Assembly (NCBI GenBank): GCA_959019945.1
Contig: CAUEQD010000006.1
Location: 1-64,000 of the forward strand
Direction of reading: 5' to 3'
Source of the DNA: an uncultured Collinsella sp.
GTDB taxonomy: Bacteria > Actinomycetota > Coriobacteriia > Coriobacteriales > Coriobacteriaceae
DNA: 64,000 nt
Positions 16,485-24,980 of the stretch are shown piece by piece (the first letter of the stretch is position 1; each line of letters opens with the position of its first letter). The notes beneath the pieces are model-generated. The model was given only the letters and a program-made list of their open reading frames with translations, did not search any database and was not told the DNA's origin. Made by a program: the position numbers and the translations under genes.

Positions 16485-17507
16485 CTACTCCACGGTTCCT
16501 TGGCAGACAACCTCGCGGATGGCTCGGATGCGGCGCATGGTGTCGTCGAACTGATCGGGGGTGAGGGCCTGGGCGCCGTCGGACCAGGCGCGGCTCGGCT
16601 CGTCGTGGACCTCGATCTCCAGGCCGTTGGCACCGCAGGCGGTCGCGGCGAGCGCCATGGGCTCAACGTAGCGGGTGTAGCCGGTGGCGTGGCTGGGGTC
16701 GGCGACGACGGGCAGGTGCGACAGGTGGTGCAGCACCGGCACGGCGTTGAGGTCGAAGGTGTTGCGGGTGCGGGTCTCGAAGGTGCGGATGCCGCGCTCA
16801 CACAGGATGACGTTGTCGTTGCCCTCGCTCATGATGTACTCGGCGGCCATAAGCAGCTCATCGATCGTGCCGGACATGCCGCGCTTGAGCAGAATCGGGG
16901 TCTGAGTCTTGCCGACCTCCTTGAGCAGGGGGAAGTTCTGGGCGTTGCGGGCGCCGATCTGCATGACGTCAATCTTCTTGTCCAAGAAGACCTGCACGTC
17001 GCGCGGGTCCATGATCTCGGTGACGATCGGCATGTCGAGCTCGGCAGACGCCTCGCACAGCAGGTCGAGGCCGGCGGGACCCATGCCCTGGTAGGCGTAC
17101 GGGGAGGTGCGGGGCTTGTAGGCACCGCCGCGCAGCATCGTGGCGCCGGCGGTCTTCACGCGGCGGGCGATGCGGATGAGGTTCTCGCCCTCGACGGAGC
17201 AGGGGCCGGCGATGACCTGGAACTGGTCACCGCCGATTTTGACGCCGTGGCCGCAGTCGATGACGGAGTCCTCGGGGTGGAACTTGCGGTTGGCACGCTT
17301 GAACGGCTCGGAGACGCGCTGCACGCGCTCGACGACGTCCATGGACTCGAGCAGGAACGGGTCGATCTTGGTCGTGTCGCCCACCAGGCCGATAATCGTC
17401 TCATTCTCGCCGCGCGAGACATCGGTCTTCAGGCCCTTTTTCTCAATCCAGCTGACGATATGGCTGACGGCCTCGTCGCTGGCGCTCTGCTTTAAAATAG
17501 CAATCAT
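16485..17507 (-). CDS. aroF: DAHP synthase, AroF/AroG type I-beta with N-terminal regulatory domain
   Basis: A protein of 340 residues. An N-terminal ferredoxin-like regulatory domain (about 1-75) is followed by the aldolase-class catalytic barrel with VIAGPCSVEGE, GGAYKPRTSPYAYQG, QIGARNAQNF, CERGIRTFE and DPSHATGY. It condenses PEP and erythrose 4-phosphate, the committed step of the shikimate pathway. ATG at 17507 was chosen over 17555 for its GAGAGG site and family N-terminus. It is the first gene of the operon, and its leader contains a terminator-like hairpin. Confidence 0.94.
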   Translation of the reverse strand: MIAILKQSASDEAVSHIVSWIEKKGLKTDVSRGENETIIGLVGDTTKIDPFLLESMDVVERVQRVSEPFKRANRKFHPEDSVIDCGHGVKIGGDQFQVIAGPCSVEGENLIRIARRVKTAGATMLRGGAYKPRTSPYAYQGMGPAGLDLLCEASAELDMPIVTEIMDPRDVQVFLDKKIDVMQIGARNAQNFPLLKEVGKTQTPILLKRGMSGTIDELLMAAEYIMSEGNDNVILCERGIRTFETRTRNTFDLNAVPVLHHLSHLPVVADPSHATGYTRYVEPMALAATACGANGLEIEVHDEPSRAWSDGAQALTPDQFDDTMRRIRAIREVVCQGTVE

Positions 17508-17540
17508 GGTGTGCCTCTCACCTCGATGGATAACCCTTGC

Positions 17541-17565
17541 AAAAACGGCCCGCATCGCGAGCCGT
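17541..17565 (-). promoter_or_regulatory. Terminator-like hairpin in the aroF leader (possible attenuator)
   Basis: On the minus strand a 9-bp stem (one G-U) with a 3-base loop is followed directly by five T, 34 bases before the aroF start. An upstream segment at 17621-17627 reads ACGGCCC on the minus strand and could pair with the 3-prime arm, giving an alternative fold. No T-box motif was seen. A TATAAA on the minus strand near 17588-17593 may be the -10 element; if so, the alternative arm would not be transcribed. Confidence 0.5.
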
Positions 17566-17670
17566 GTATATATGGTGCATGAGAGTTTATACTATCTGAC
17601 TCGCTTTTGCCTTCTAAAGTGGGCCGTTGCGCCGCGTCTTCCTCGGAATTGCAAAGCTTTTTCTTTTATT

Positions 17671-17700
17671 TTGATAGCCCGTGGTGCACTTGGGTATAAT
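17671..17700 (+). promoter_or_regulatory. Promoter of tRNA-Arg(CCG)
   Basis: TTGATA (17671-17676) and a perfect TATAAT (17695-17700), 18 bases apart, lie just upstream of the tRNA. Confidence 0.8.
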
Positions 17701-17711
17701 GCCAAACGTTG

Positions 17712-17788
17712 GCCCTATTAGCTCAGGGGATTAGAGCGTCTGCCTCCGGAGCAGAAGGCCGTTGGTTCGAATCCAACATGGGGCACCA
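17712..17788 (+). tRNA. tRNA-Arg (anticodon CCG)
   Basis: Cloverleaf: acceptor GCCCTAT with ATGGGGC (one G-U pair), anticodon stem TCTGC/GCAGA around CTCCGGA (anticodon CCG), T-arm GTTGG-TTCGAAT-CCAAC, and CCA encoded at 17786-17788. Confidence 0.95.
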
Positions 17789-17799
17789 TCGAACGTAAG

Positions 17800-17834
17800 A
17801 CCGTCCGAACCTCGCATGGTCCGGGCGGTTTTTC
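17800..17834 (+). terminator. Terminator after tRNA-Arg(CCG)
   Basis: An imperfect stem (about 17800-17808 with 17820-17829) is followed by TTTTTCTT. It falls between the tRNA and the P-type ATPase gene. Confidence 0.7.
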
Positions 17835-17864
17835 TTATATCGACGCGACGTGATGGGACGTGGT

Positions 17865-20588
17865 ATGGCAGCAACGGATATCGAGCGCGGACTCTCGACC
17901 GCCGAGGTCGAGGAGCGCATCGCCGCCGGTAAGATCAACCGCAACATGGAGCTCAAGACCAAGTCGGTCAAAGAGCTCATCATCGAGAACCTCTGCACGC
18001 TGTTCAATTTGATCAACGTGATCTTGGCGTTCCTGGTTATTTTGACCGGTTCGTTTAAGAATCTGACGTTCCTGTTCGTGGTGTTCCTCAATACCGCCAT
18101 TGGCGTCATTCAGTCCATGCGTTCCAAGAAGATGGTCGATAAGCTCACGCTGCTGACCTCCAAGAAGGCCATCGCGGTGCGCGACGGCGTCGAGGTGGAG
18201 CTCGACTTGGACCAGATCGCGCTCGATGACATCATCCGCCTGGGGCGCGGCGATCAGATTCCCGCTGACGCCGTGGTGGTTTCCGGCGAGGCGCTCGTGA
18301 ACGAGAGCCTGCTGACGGGCGAGAGCGACCTTATCAAGAAACAGCCTGGTTCCGAGCTCATGAGCGGCAGCTTTATCGACTCGGGCCTGCTGCGCGCCCG
18401 CGTGATTCATGTCGGCGCCGACAACTACGTGGCTAAGATCAATAACGAGGCCAAATACGTCAAAAAGGTCAATTCCGAGATCATGAACGCGCTTAACGTC
18501 ATCGTGCGCTTTGCGAGCATCATCATGATCCCGCTCGGTTTGGCGTTGTTTGCCTCGAGTGTGAGCGAGCTGTGGGATGCCGCGGGAACCCCGGGCGATA
18601 GCGCACTTTCGTGGTGCTTCTCCGAGCTGTTGGCTGGTCATGTGCCTTCGTCGGCGCTGCTGTCCACGGTGGGTGCCCTGCTGGGCATGATCCCGCAAGG
18701 CCTGGTGCTGCTGACCTCGTCGGTGCTCGCCATCGCCACGGTGCGCCTGGCCCGCCGCAAGGTGCTGGCACAGCAGCTCTACTGCATCGAGACGCTCGCT
18801 CGCGTCGACGTGCTGTGCCTGGACAAGACGGGCACCATCACGTCGGGCCGTATGGAGGTCGAGGGCACGTATCCGCTGCCGGTTGAGGGCGTGAGCCTAG
18901 ACGCCGGCTCGGACGAGGCGGCCGTTCCCGTCGATACCACGGTGCTCGATTTTGCGCTGGCTAACGTCGCGCGTGCGACTTCGGCCGATGCCAACGAGAC
19001 CTGCCAGGCGCTGCTCAACTATTACGCCGATCGCCCGGTCGAGGTGTCTGAGCCGCTGTCGGTCATTCCGTTCTCGTCCTCCAAAAAGTGGAGCGGCGCG
19101 TCGTTTGCGCAGGGCTCCTATGTGATGGGTGCGGCGCAGTTTGTGCTCTCTGATCGTGCGTTTGCCCAGGTCGAGAACCGTGTCGCCGAGCTTGCCGATA
19201 CCTGCCGCGTGCTCGTGGTGGCGCGCGTGGACGGCTTTACGCCCGATGGCGATATGGTGGGCGAGGCCGAGCCCGTGGGCTTTGTGACCATCCGCGACGA
19301 GATTCGCACCTCGGCGGCCGAGACCATCGGCTACTTTAACGAGCAGGGCGTGACCCTTAACGTGATCAGTGGCGACGACCCGCGTACGGTGTCGTCGATC
19401 GCGCGCGTGGTGGGCGTGCCGGGGGCGGACGCTTATGTGGACGCCACGACGCTCGATACGCCGGCCAAGCTCGATGCCGCAGTGGACCGCTACCATGTTT
19501 TTGGTCGTGTGACCCCGCAGCAGAAGCGCGAGCTCGTGCAGGCACTCAAGCGCCGCGAGCACACCGTGGCCATGACGGGCGACGGCGTCAACGACGTGCT
19601 GGCGCTCAAGGAGGCCGACTGCTCCGTCGCCATGGCGGCCGGCTCCGATGCCGCGCGTAACGTTGCTGAGATCGTACTCGTCGACAACGACTTTGCCTCG
19701 ATGCCTGCTGTGGTGGCCGAGGGCCGTCGCTCCATCAACAACCTGCAGCGTTCGGCCTCACTGTTCCTGACCAAGACGCTGTTCTCGATGGGCCTGGCGG
19801 CGCTGTGTATCGCGCTGCCGCCGCACCCCTTCGAGCCCATCCAGATGACGCTCATTAACTTCTTCTGCATCGGCGCGCCGGGCTTTGTGTTGGGCCTGGA
19901 GCCCAACAATGCTCGTGTGAAGGGTGCGTTTTTGAGCAACGCACTCAAGCGTGCACTGCCGGCGTCGATTGCGGTCATTTTGGCTGCGGCGCTCGATATC
20001 TTTGTGGCGCGCGTGTTTGGCTTTAGCCAGCTCACGCTGTCTACGATGTGCCTGCTTACGTCGTGCGCGGCGAGCGTCAGCCTAATCTGGCGCATCTCGC
20101 AGCCTCTCACGCCCTTACGTGTGGTGCTCTTTGTGTTTGTAGTCGCCGGCATCCTGGTGGGCGTTATCGGATTCCCGGAGCTGCTGTCTATTGCCAACCT
20201 GTCGATGGGCCAGATGGTTATCTTGGCTGTTATCGTGGTCTTTACCTGCTCGGTGTTCTTTAAGCTCGCCACGATGATGGATTCACTCAAGCCGCGTCGT
20301 CGTCATGCCGCAACTGGTTTTGGCCGCGGTGTGCGCGTCCGCCTGGGTCGCGGTGGCGGCAAGGTGAGCTCGACGGGCTCGACGGCCGAACGTTTTGCCA
20401 AGCGCGTCGCCGCCGACATGGCGCAGCGCCGCGAAGATCGCACCGCTCGCGAGGCCGAGGCCCGCGCACTCGAGGGCGTGGCCCAGGCCCAGCCCAAGAA
20501 AAAGAAGAGTACCGGAGCTAAGCGCTCTCGTGTGACCAAGTCCGCCCAAGGCATCAAAGTCTCGATGCCAAGCAAAAAGAAGAAGTAG
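17865..20588 (+). CDS. CtpE-like cation-transporting P-type ATPase
   Basis: A protein of about 907 residues. It has the actuator motif LLTGESD, the phosphorylation site CLDKTGTIT, the hinge MTGDGVNDVLALKEADCSVA and about ten membrane helices. The N-terminal pattern (GLSTAEVEERIAAGK, short and without heavy-metal domains) is like mycobacterial CtpE, a calcium-uptake ATPase. The ion is inferred, not proven; magnesium or calcium are the main candidates. The C-terminus ends in a lysine-rich cytoplasmic tail. ATG 17865 has GGGA 6 bases upstream; ATG 17853 is an alternative. Confidence 0.85.
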   Translation: MAATDIERGLSTAEVEERIAAGKINRNMELKTKSVKELIIENLCTLFNLINVILAFLVILTGSFKNLTFLFVVFLNTAIGVIQSMRSKKMVDKLTLLTSKKAIAVRDGVEVELDLDQIALDDIIRLGRGDQIPADAVVVSGEALVNESLLTGESDLIKKQPGSELMSGSFIDSGLLRARVIHVGADNYVAKINNEAKYVKKVNSEIMNALNVIVRFASIIMIPLGLALFASSVSELWDAAGTPGDSALSWCFSELLAGHVPSSALLSTVGALLGMIPQGLVLLTSSVLAIATVRLARRKVLAQQLYCIETLARVDVLCLDKTGTITSGRMEVEGTYPLPVEGVSLDAGSDEAAVPVDTTVLDFALANVARATSADANETCQALLNYYADRPVEVSEPLSVIPFSSSKKWSGASFAQGSYVMGAAQFVLSDRAFAQVENRVAELADTCRVLVVARVDGFTPDGDMVGEAEPVGFVTIRDEIRTSAAETIGYFNEQGVTLNVISGDDPRTVSSIARVVGVPGADAYVDATTLDTPAKLDAAVDRYHVFGRVTPQQKRELVQALKRREHTVAMTGDGVNDVLALKEADCSVAMAAGSDAARNVAEIVLVDNDFASMPAVVAEGRRSINNLQRSASLFLTKTLFSMGLAALCIALPPHPFEPIQMTLINFFCIGAPGFVLGLEPNNARVKGAFLSNALKRALPASIAVILAAALDIFVARVFGFSQLTLSTMCLLTSCAASVSLIWRISQPLTPLRVVLFVFVVAGILVGVIGFPELLSIANLSMGQMVILAVIVVFTCSVFFKLATMMDSLKPRRRHAATGFGRGVRVRLGRGGGKVSSTGSTAERFAKRVAADMAQRREDRTAREAEARALEGVAQAQPKKKKSTGAKRSRVTKSAQGIKVSMPSKKKK

Positions 20589-20691
20589 CTACGCGCCCTG
20601 GCGATGTTGAATTGGTGCCTTGTTCCTGTGGGGCCGTGGCGATGTTATGCTCTAACCTCGATTGTTTGAATTGCTTCGAAAAGAGGATGCC

Positions 20692-21834
20692 GTGATCTGC
20701 CCGCATTGCCTTAAGACTATCGAGGACGGCGCCTCGTTCTGCCCCTACTGCAACGCCTATGTGGGTCCGGGCGATGGTCCCGAGCACACCGAGTTCGTGT
20801 TCTGTGAGGGCTGCGGTGCCCGTCTTTCTCCGCATGATCGTACGTGCCCAAAATGCGGACGCCCCGCTCCGGGTATCCTCTCCGAGGACGCGGCCGCATC
20901 CGACCTGGCAGCGGGCCGCACGGCGGGCTTTCCGCGCCTAACGCAAGAGCAGATCGATACCGAGGTGCCGCATGCGCCGGCCTCTGCCGCTGCGGTGCTT
21001 TCGGACGCCGCCGACCCCAATGAGACCTGCGTGCTGCCAGCTTTCGATAAGGATTTCGGTATCCCCAAGGTCGATATTCCCACGCCCGTTTCCCTGCATG
21101 ACGATGCTCAAAAACCCAAGCGCAAGGTGCACCCCGACGAGGACGCCTATCACAAGCATAAGCGTCATATCCCCAAGCCGCTCGTCGTCATCGCGGTCCT
21201 TGCCGTCGTTTGCGGCGGTGCCTATTGGTTCGTGACGACCGATCCCATGGGTGTCATGCCCGGCTTTTACGACCAGTTTGGCCAAGCTGCACAGACCACC
21301 TTCCCCACGCGCCAAAAGGGCGAGGCCACTGAGGACGATACCAAGCAGGACGATTCTGCCGAGGTGGTCCAGGAAGAAACCGTGCTCACCGATGATCAAC
21401 TCTATACCAGGCTCGACGGTCTGTATCAGACCATCGTGTCCTACGCTGACGAGGACCAGATCGGCGAGGTCATCGATTCCTTTAACAACGGCTATCTCCG
21501 AACGCCGCTGTCCACCCGTCAGGAGCTGTCGCAGAGTGCCTACGCCCTGCGCGACCAGATCAAAAAGACGCAAGATGAGCTCAACAACCTGAAAGTACAG
21601 GACGATACGGTCTATGCGGATGACATCGCCCACTTAAAGCAGCTTGCCGAGTGGATGTATGAGCGCGTCGACGTGATCTGCCAGAGCTGGGACATCTCGC
21701 TGGCCATTCCCGATGGCGAGTCGATGAGTTCCCACCAAAGCGAGATCCTGGCGCCCATCGCGCAGGGTGGCAACAGCGCGCTGAACCAGTACGACGCCAA
21801 TGTGGGTTCCTGGAAGCCGCAGCAGCGTTCCTAA
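20692..21834 (+). CDS. Zinc-ribbon single-pass membrane protein
   Basis: A protein of 380 residues. The N-terminus carries two zinc ribbons, CPHC...CPYC and CEGC...CPKC (first 55 residues), then a low-complexity linker, a basic segment (KHKRHIPKP) and one membrane helix near residues 165-183, followed by an acidic extracytoplasmic domain rich in helix. GTG 20692 is selected because the zinc ribbon begins immediately and AAGAGGA lies upstream. This architecture is common in Coriobacteriia, but its function is unknown to me. Confidence 0.75.
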   Translation: MICPHCLKTIEDGASFCPYCNAYVGPGDGPEHTEFVFCEGCGARLSPHDRTCPKCGRPAPGILSEDAAASDLAAGRTAGFPRLTQEQIDTEVPHAPASAAAVLSDAADPNETCVLPAFDKDFGIPKVDIPTPVSLHDDAQKPKRKVHPDEDAYHKHKRHIPKPLVVIAVLAVVCGGAYWFVTTDPMGVMPGFYDQFGQAAQTTFPTRQKGEATEDDTKQDDSAEVVQEETVLTDDQLYTRLDGLYQTIVSYADEDQIGEVIDSFNNGYLRTPLSTRQELSQSAYALRDQIKKTQDELNNLKVQDDTVYADDIAHLKQLAEWMYERVDVICQSWDISLAIPDGESMSSHQSEILAPIAQGGNSALNQYDANVGSWKPQQRS

Positions 21835-21872
21835 AATTAGTTCGCCATAGTCGGCATAACCTACGTGCGCAA

Positions 21873-21902
21873 TTGATGTAAGCCCGTGCTTATTGCTACA
21901 AT
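21873..21902 (+). promoter_or_regulatory. Promoter of the cyclophilin gene
   Basis: TTGATG (21873-21878), an 18-base spacer and TACAAT (21897-21902), with TGC just before the -10 (extended -10). The cyclophilin start is 40 bases downstream. Confidence 0.7.
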
Positions 21903-21941
21903 TCGTACAAATATGCTTTAAACGCACGAGGAAGGAACCAC

Positions 21942-22484
21942 ATGTTTGGTTTTAAGAAAGAGCTCTACACGCCCGAGTATCAGCTTGTCGGCGACGAGTG
22001 CGCCGTAATCGAGACGTCGAAGGGTACCATCAAGGTCAAGTTTGACGGCGAGGGCGCTCCCATTCATGTCGCGAACTTCTGCGAGCTTTCCACGATGGGT
22101 TTCTATGATGGCCTTAAGTTCCATCGCTATGTGCCCGGCTTTGTCATTCAGGGCGGCGACCCCAATACCCGCGATATGTCCGGCGTCGACGTCGCTGCCG
22201 GCCTTGAGGGCCCCGACGGCATGCCCGGTACCGGTGGCCCCGGCTACTGCATCAAGGGCGAGTTTGCCACCAATCCGCGCAACAGCCATGTTGATGGTGC
22301 CCTTGCCATGGCACGCTCCATGGACCCCGATTCCGCGGGTTCGCAGTTTTACTTCTGCCTGGGTGCCCAGCATAACCTCGATTCCGGTTACACCGTCTTT
22401 GGTACCACGGTCGAGGGTCTCGATGTGATTTCGCAGCTGCGTGCCGGCGACGAGATCGTCCATGTCGAGATCGTTCACGAGTAA
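21942..22484 (+). CDS. Cyclophilin-type peptidyl-prolyl isomerase
   Basis: A protein of 180 residues, cytoplasmic (no signal peptide). It has the cyclophilin core: GTIKVKFDGEGAPIHVANF, FHRYVPGFVIQGGDP (catalytic arginine region) and AMARSMDPDSAGSQFYFC. It catalyses cis-trans isomerisation of prolyl bonds. GAGGAAGGA precedes the ATG. A TPR membrane protein gene follows after 11 bases and is probably co-transcribed. Confidence 0.92.
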   Translation: MFGFKKELYTPEYQLVGDECAVIETSKGTIKVKFDGEGAPIHVANFCELSTMGFYDGLKFHRYVPGFVIQGGDPNTRDMSGVDVAAGLEGPDGMPGTGGPGYCIKGEFATNPRNSHVDGALAMARSMDPDSAGSQFYFCLGAQHNLDSGYTVFGTTVEGLDVISQLRAGDEIVHVEIVHE

Positions 22485-22495
22485 AGGGGACTTCC

Positions 22496-23800
22496 TTGAA
22501 TAGCCAGCTGATCCAACAGGGCCGCGCCGCTTACCGCGCGGGTGATTTTTCCGCTGCAGCCCAGATGCTTGGGGCGGCAAAGACTCCCGATGAGATTATG
22601 GGCGAGGCCGATCACCTTCGTGGTAACGCCTTGATGCACCTGGGCATGTATGCCGAGGCCGCCGAGGCCTATGCCGCCGCCCTCAACGACGGCACCTACG
22701 GCAAGCGCGGCGCGCTGCTCACCAACCGCGGCAAGGCGCTCGCCGCCGTGGGCGACTACATGACGGCCGCCCAGGCGTTCTCTGCTGCTACACAGGATGC
22801 TTCCTATGCCACGCCGTTCAAGGCCTATCTGGGCCTGGGCAATGCGCTGTTCCAATCGGGCGACTATGCCAACGCGGGAACCGCCTTCCGTCAGGCTGCC
22901 ATCGATGGCGCCAATCCGGCTCCTGCCGCCGCACTCGGCGAGCTCGGTCGTTGCTTCATTAAGCTCGGCCGTCCGGCGGATGCCGTGGAGACTTACCGCA
23001 CGGCTATCGACTTTGCCGGCCCCCGCGACGACACGCGTGCGCTCAACGCCGGCATGGGTCAGGCGCTTTCTGCCGCCGGCCGCCCCTCCGACGCACTCGA
23101 TGCCTTTAACGCCGCTACTGCCGATGGCATCTACCAGCTCACCTCCGAGCAGGCCGATGAGCTTGCCCGCGTGCACGATTCGCTTGCCGCGCTGTCTGCC
23201 CAGACGGCTATGGCCACGGCTCCGGCGCCCGCGATGGACGCTCCTGTCGTCGATCCTCTCGATCCTACGGGCGCGACCGGTCAGTTTATGCCCGATCCCT
23301 CGGACACCGGCTTCTTTACGCTGTCCGAGTCCGAGATGGTCCAGCAGGACCGTCAGGATCGTAAGCAGGCCAAGGTCCGTCGTCGCCATCGCCATACGGG
23401 TCTTAAAGTCTTCATCGTGCTGCTTCTGCTTATTTTGATCGCCGCGGGCGGTCTGGGCTTTGCCTACACGCGCGGCTTTGGCTTCCCGTCTCAGGAGTCT
23501 GTCGTTACCGATCTGTTCCAGGCTGCCGGCGACGGTGACGCCGCAAAGGCCGAGTCTTGCCTGGCCTCGAGCCTGTCCGAGGACGCTAAGTCGATGATCA
23601 TCTCCTCGATTCCGCAGGGTGCCACCGTGTCCGTCGAGGGCATGGATCAGTCCATGACCGAGACGACCGCCAAGGTGAAGGCATCGCTGTCCAAGGGCGG
23701 CGAGCAGGAGTACACCGTCAAATTCGTGCGCTCCGACAACCATATCGGCTGGGCCGTTTCTTCGCTCGATATGGATTTCTCGGCTGCTGACAACCAGTAG
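22496..23800 (+). CDS. TPR-repeat single-pass membrane protein
   Basis: A protein of 434 residues. About residues 1-230 are tetratricopeptide repeats rich in Ala (GRAAYRAGDFSAAAQML, GNALFQSGDYANAGTAF). A basic stretch and one membrane helix follow near 302-322, and the outside domain of about 110 residues resembles small NTF2/lumazine-binding-like lipoprotein domains (inference). The TTG start has AAAGGGGA 5 bases upstream. The layout (cytoplasmic repeat domain, helix, outside domain) mirrors the zinc-ribbon protein two genes upstream. Its specific role is unknown. Confidence 0.75.
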   Translation: MNSQLIQQGRAAYRAGDFSAAAQMLGAAKTPDEIMGEADHLRGNALMHLGMYAEAAEAYAAALNDGTYGKRGALLTNRGKALAAVGDYMTAAQAFSAATQDASYATPFKAYLGLGNALFQSGDYANAGTAFRQAAIDGANPAPAAALGELGRCFIKLGRPADAVETYRTAIDFAGPRDDTRALNAGMGQALSAAGRPSDALDAFNAATADGIYQLTSEQADELARVHDSLAALSAQTAMATAPAPAMDAPVVDPLDPTGATGQFMPDPSDTGFFTLSESEMVQQDRQDRKQAKVRRRHRHTGLKVFIVLLLLILIAAGGLGFAYTRGFGFPSQESVVTDLFQAAGDGDAAKAESCLASSLSEDAKSMIISSIPQGATVSVEGMDQSMTETTAKVKASLSKGGEQEYTVKFVRSDNHIGWAVSSLDMDFSAADNQ

Positions 23801-23822
23801 TGACCTTATGGGATTTAGCTTT

Positions 23823-23870
23823 GCCCGGCGCTTCACCGCAAGTGAGGTGCCGGGCTTGCGCTAGTATGAT
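23823..23870 (+). promoter_or_regulatory. Hairpin and -10 element upstream of mreB
   Basis: A long imperfect stem (23823-23836 with about 23842-23855) lacks a strong T run and may end the TPR transcript. It is followed by TATGAT (23865-23870), a plausible -10 for the mreB operon, 45 bases before the mreB start. Confidence 0.4.
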
Positions 23871-23915
23871 GAGCTAGTAGTTTTCCAGCAATCATCCAAC
23901 ACATCAGGAGTTGCG

Positions 23916-24959
23916 TTGTTTTCTTTGATGGATATGTTCTTCGGTAGCTATGCGGGCGATCTTGCCATCGACCTCGGCACCGCAAATACGCTTGTCTCCG
24001 TGCGTGGCAAGGGCATCGTCATTCGCGAGCCCTCTGTTGTCGCCATCGACAAGAACGACGAGCGCATCCTCGCGGTCGGTATCGAGGCAAAGCGCATGCT
24101 CGGCCGTACGCCCGGCAACATCGTGGCCGTTCGTCCCCTGAAGGACGGCGTCATCGCCGACTTCGATGTTACCGAGGCCATGCTCCGTTACTTTATCGAC
24201 AAGGCGTCTGAGAAGCGCTATCCGTGGACCCCGCGTCCGCGCGTTGTCGTCTGCGTTCCCTCCGGTGTCACGTCGGTCGAGAAGCGTGCCGTCTTTGAGG
24301 CCACGATCCAGGCCGGCGCCCGCCAGGCCTACCTGATCGAGGAGCCCATGGCTGCCGCTATCGGCGCCGACCTGCCCGTCGAGGAACCCACCGGCTCCAT
24401 GGTCATCGACATCGGTGGCGGTACCACCGAGGTTGCCGTTATCGCTATGGGTGGCATCGTCGTCTCGCAGTCCATCCGTATTGCCGGCGACGAGTTCGAT
24501 CAGGCCATCCTCACGCACGTTCGTGATGCCTACAACCTGGCCATCGGCGAGCGTACGGCAGAGGACATCAAGATCAAGGTCGGCTCCGCCGTGCCGCTCA
24601 AGGACGAGCTCGACGTCGAGGTCAACGGCCGCGACGTGATCACCGGTCTGCCCAAGACCGTGCGCATCGAGAGCGAGGAGATTCGTCGCGCGCTCAACAA
24701 GCCGCTCGACGAGATGGCCAAGGCCGTCAAGGACGCACTCGACGCTACGCCTCCCGATCTTGCCTCGGACCTTATGTACTACGGCATTTTGCTGACTGGT
24801 GGCGGCGCGCTGCTGCGCGGTCTCGACGTGCGCCTGCGCGATGAGACCGGTGTTTCGGTCAACGTCAGCCCCACGGCGCTCGATAACGTCGTTAACGGCT
24901 GTGCCCGCGTGCTCGAGGCCAATGCGTTTGATGGCGGCTTCGTCCAGACCAATGCTTAA
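23916..24959 (+). CDS. mreB: Rod shape-determining protein MreB
   Basis: A protein of 347 residues of the actin fold. It has phosphate 1 motif DLAIDLGTANT, phosphate 2 MVIDIGGGTTEVAVI, the adenosine motif ILLTGGGALLRG, and the linking segment EEPMAAAIGADLPV. It forms membrane-associated filaments that guide lateral wall synthesis. The TTG start at 23916 has AGGAG 5 bases upstream; an in-frame ATG at 23928 is the alternative. It is the first gene of the elongation operon with mreC, mreD, mrdA and rodA. Confidence 0.95.
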   Translation: MFSLMDMFFGSYAGDLAIDLGTANTLVSVRGKGIVIREPSVVAIDKNDERILAVGIEAKRMLGRTPGNIVAVRPLKDGVIADFDVTEAMLRYFIDKASEKRYPWTPRPRVVVCVPSGVTSVEKRAVFEATIQAGARQAYLIEEPMAAAIGADLPVEEPTGSMVIDIGGGTTEVAVIAMGGIVVSQSIRIAGDEFDQAILTHVRDAYNLAIGERTAEDIKIKVGSAVPLKDELDVEVNGRDVITGLPKTVRIESEEIRRALNKPLDEMAKAVKDALDATPPDLASDLMYYGILLTGGGALLRGLDVRLRDETGVSVNVSPTALDNVVNGCARVLEANAFDGGFVQTNA

Positions 24960-24980
24960 TTTCCAAAAGGTGGATTCCAT

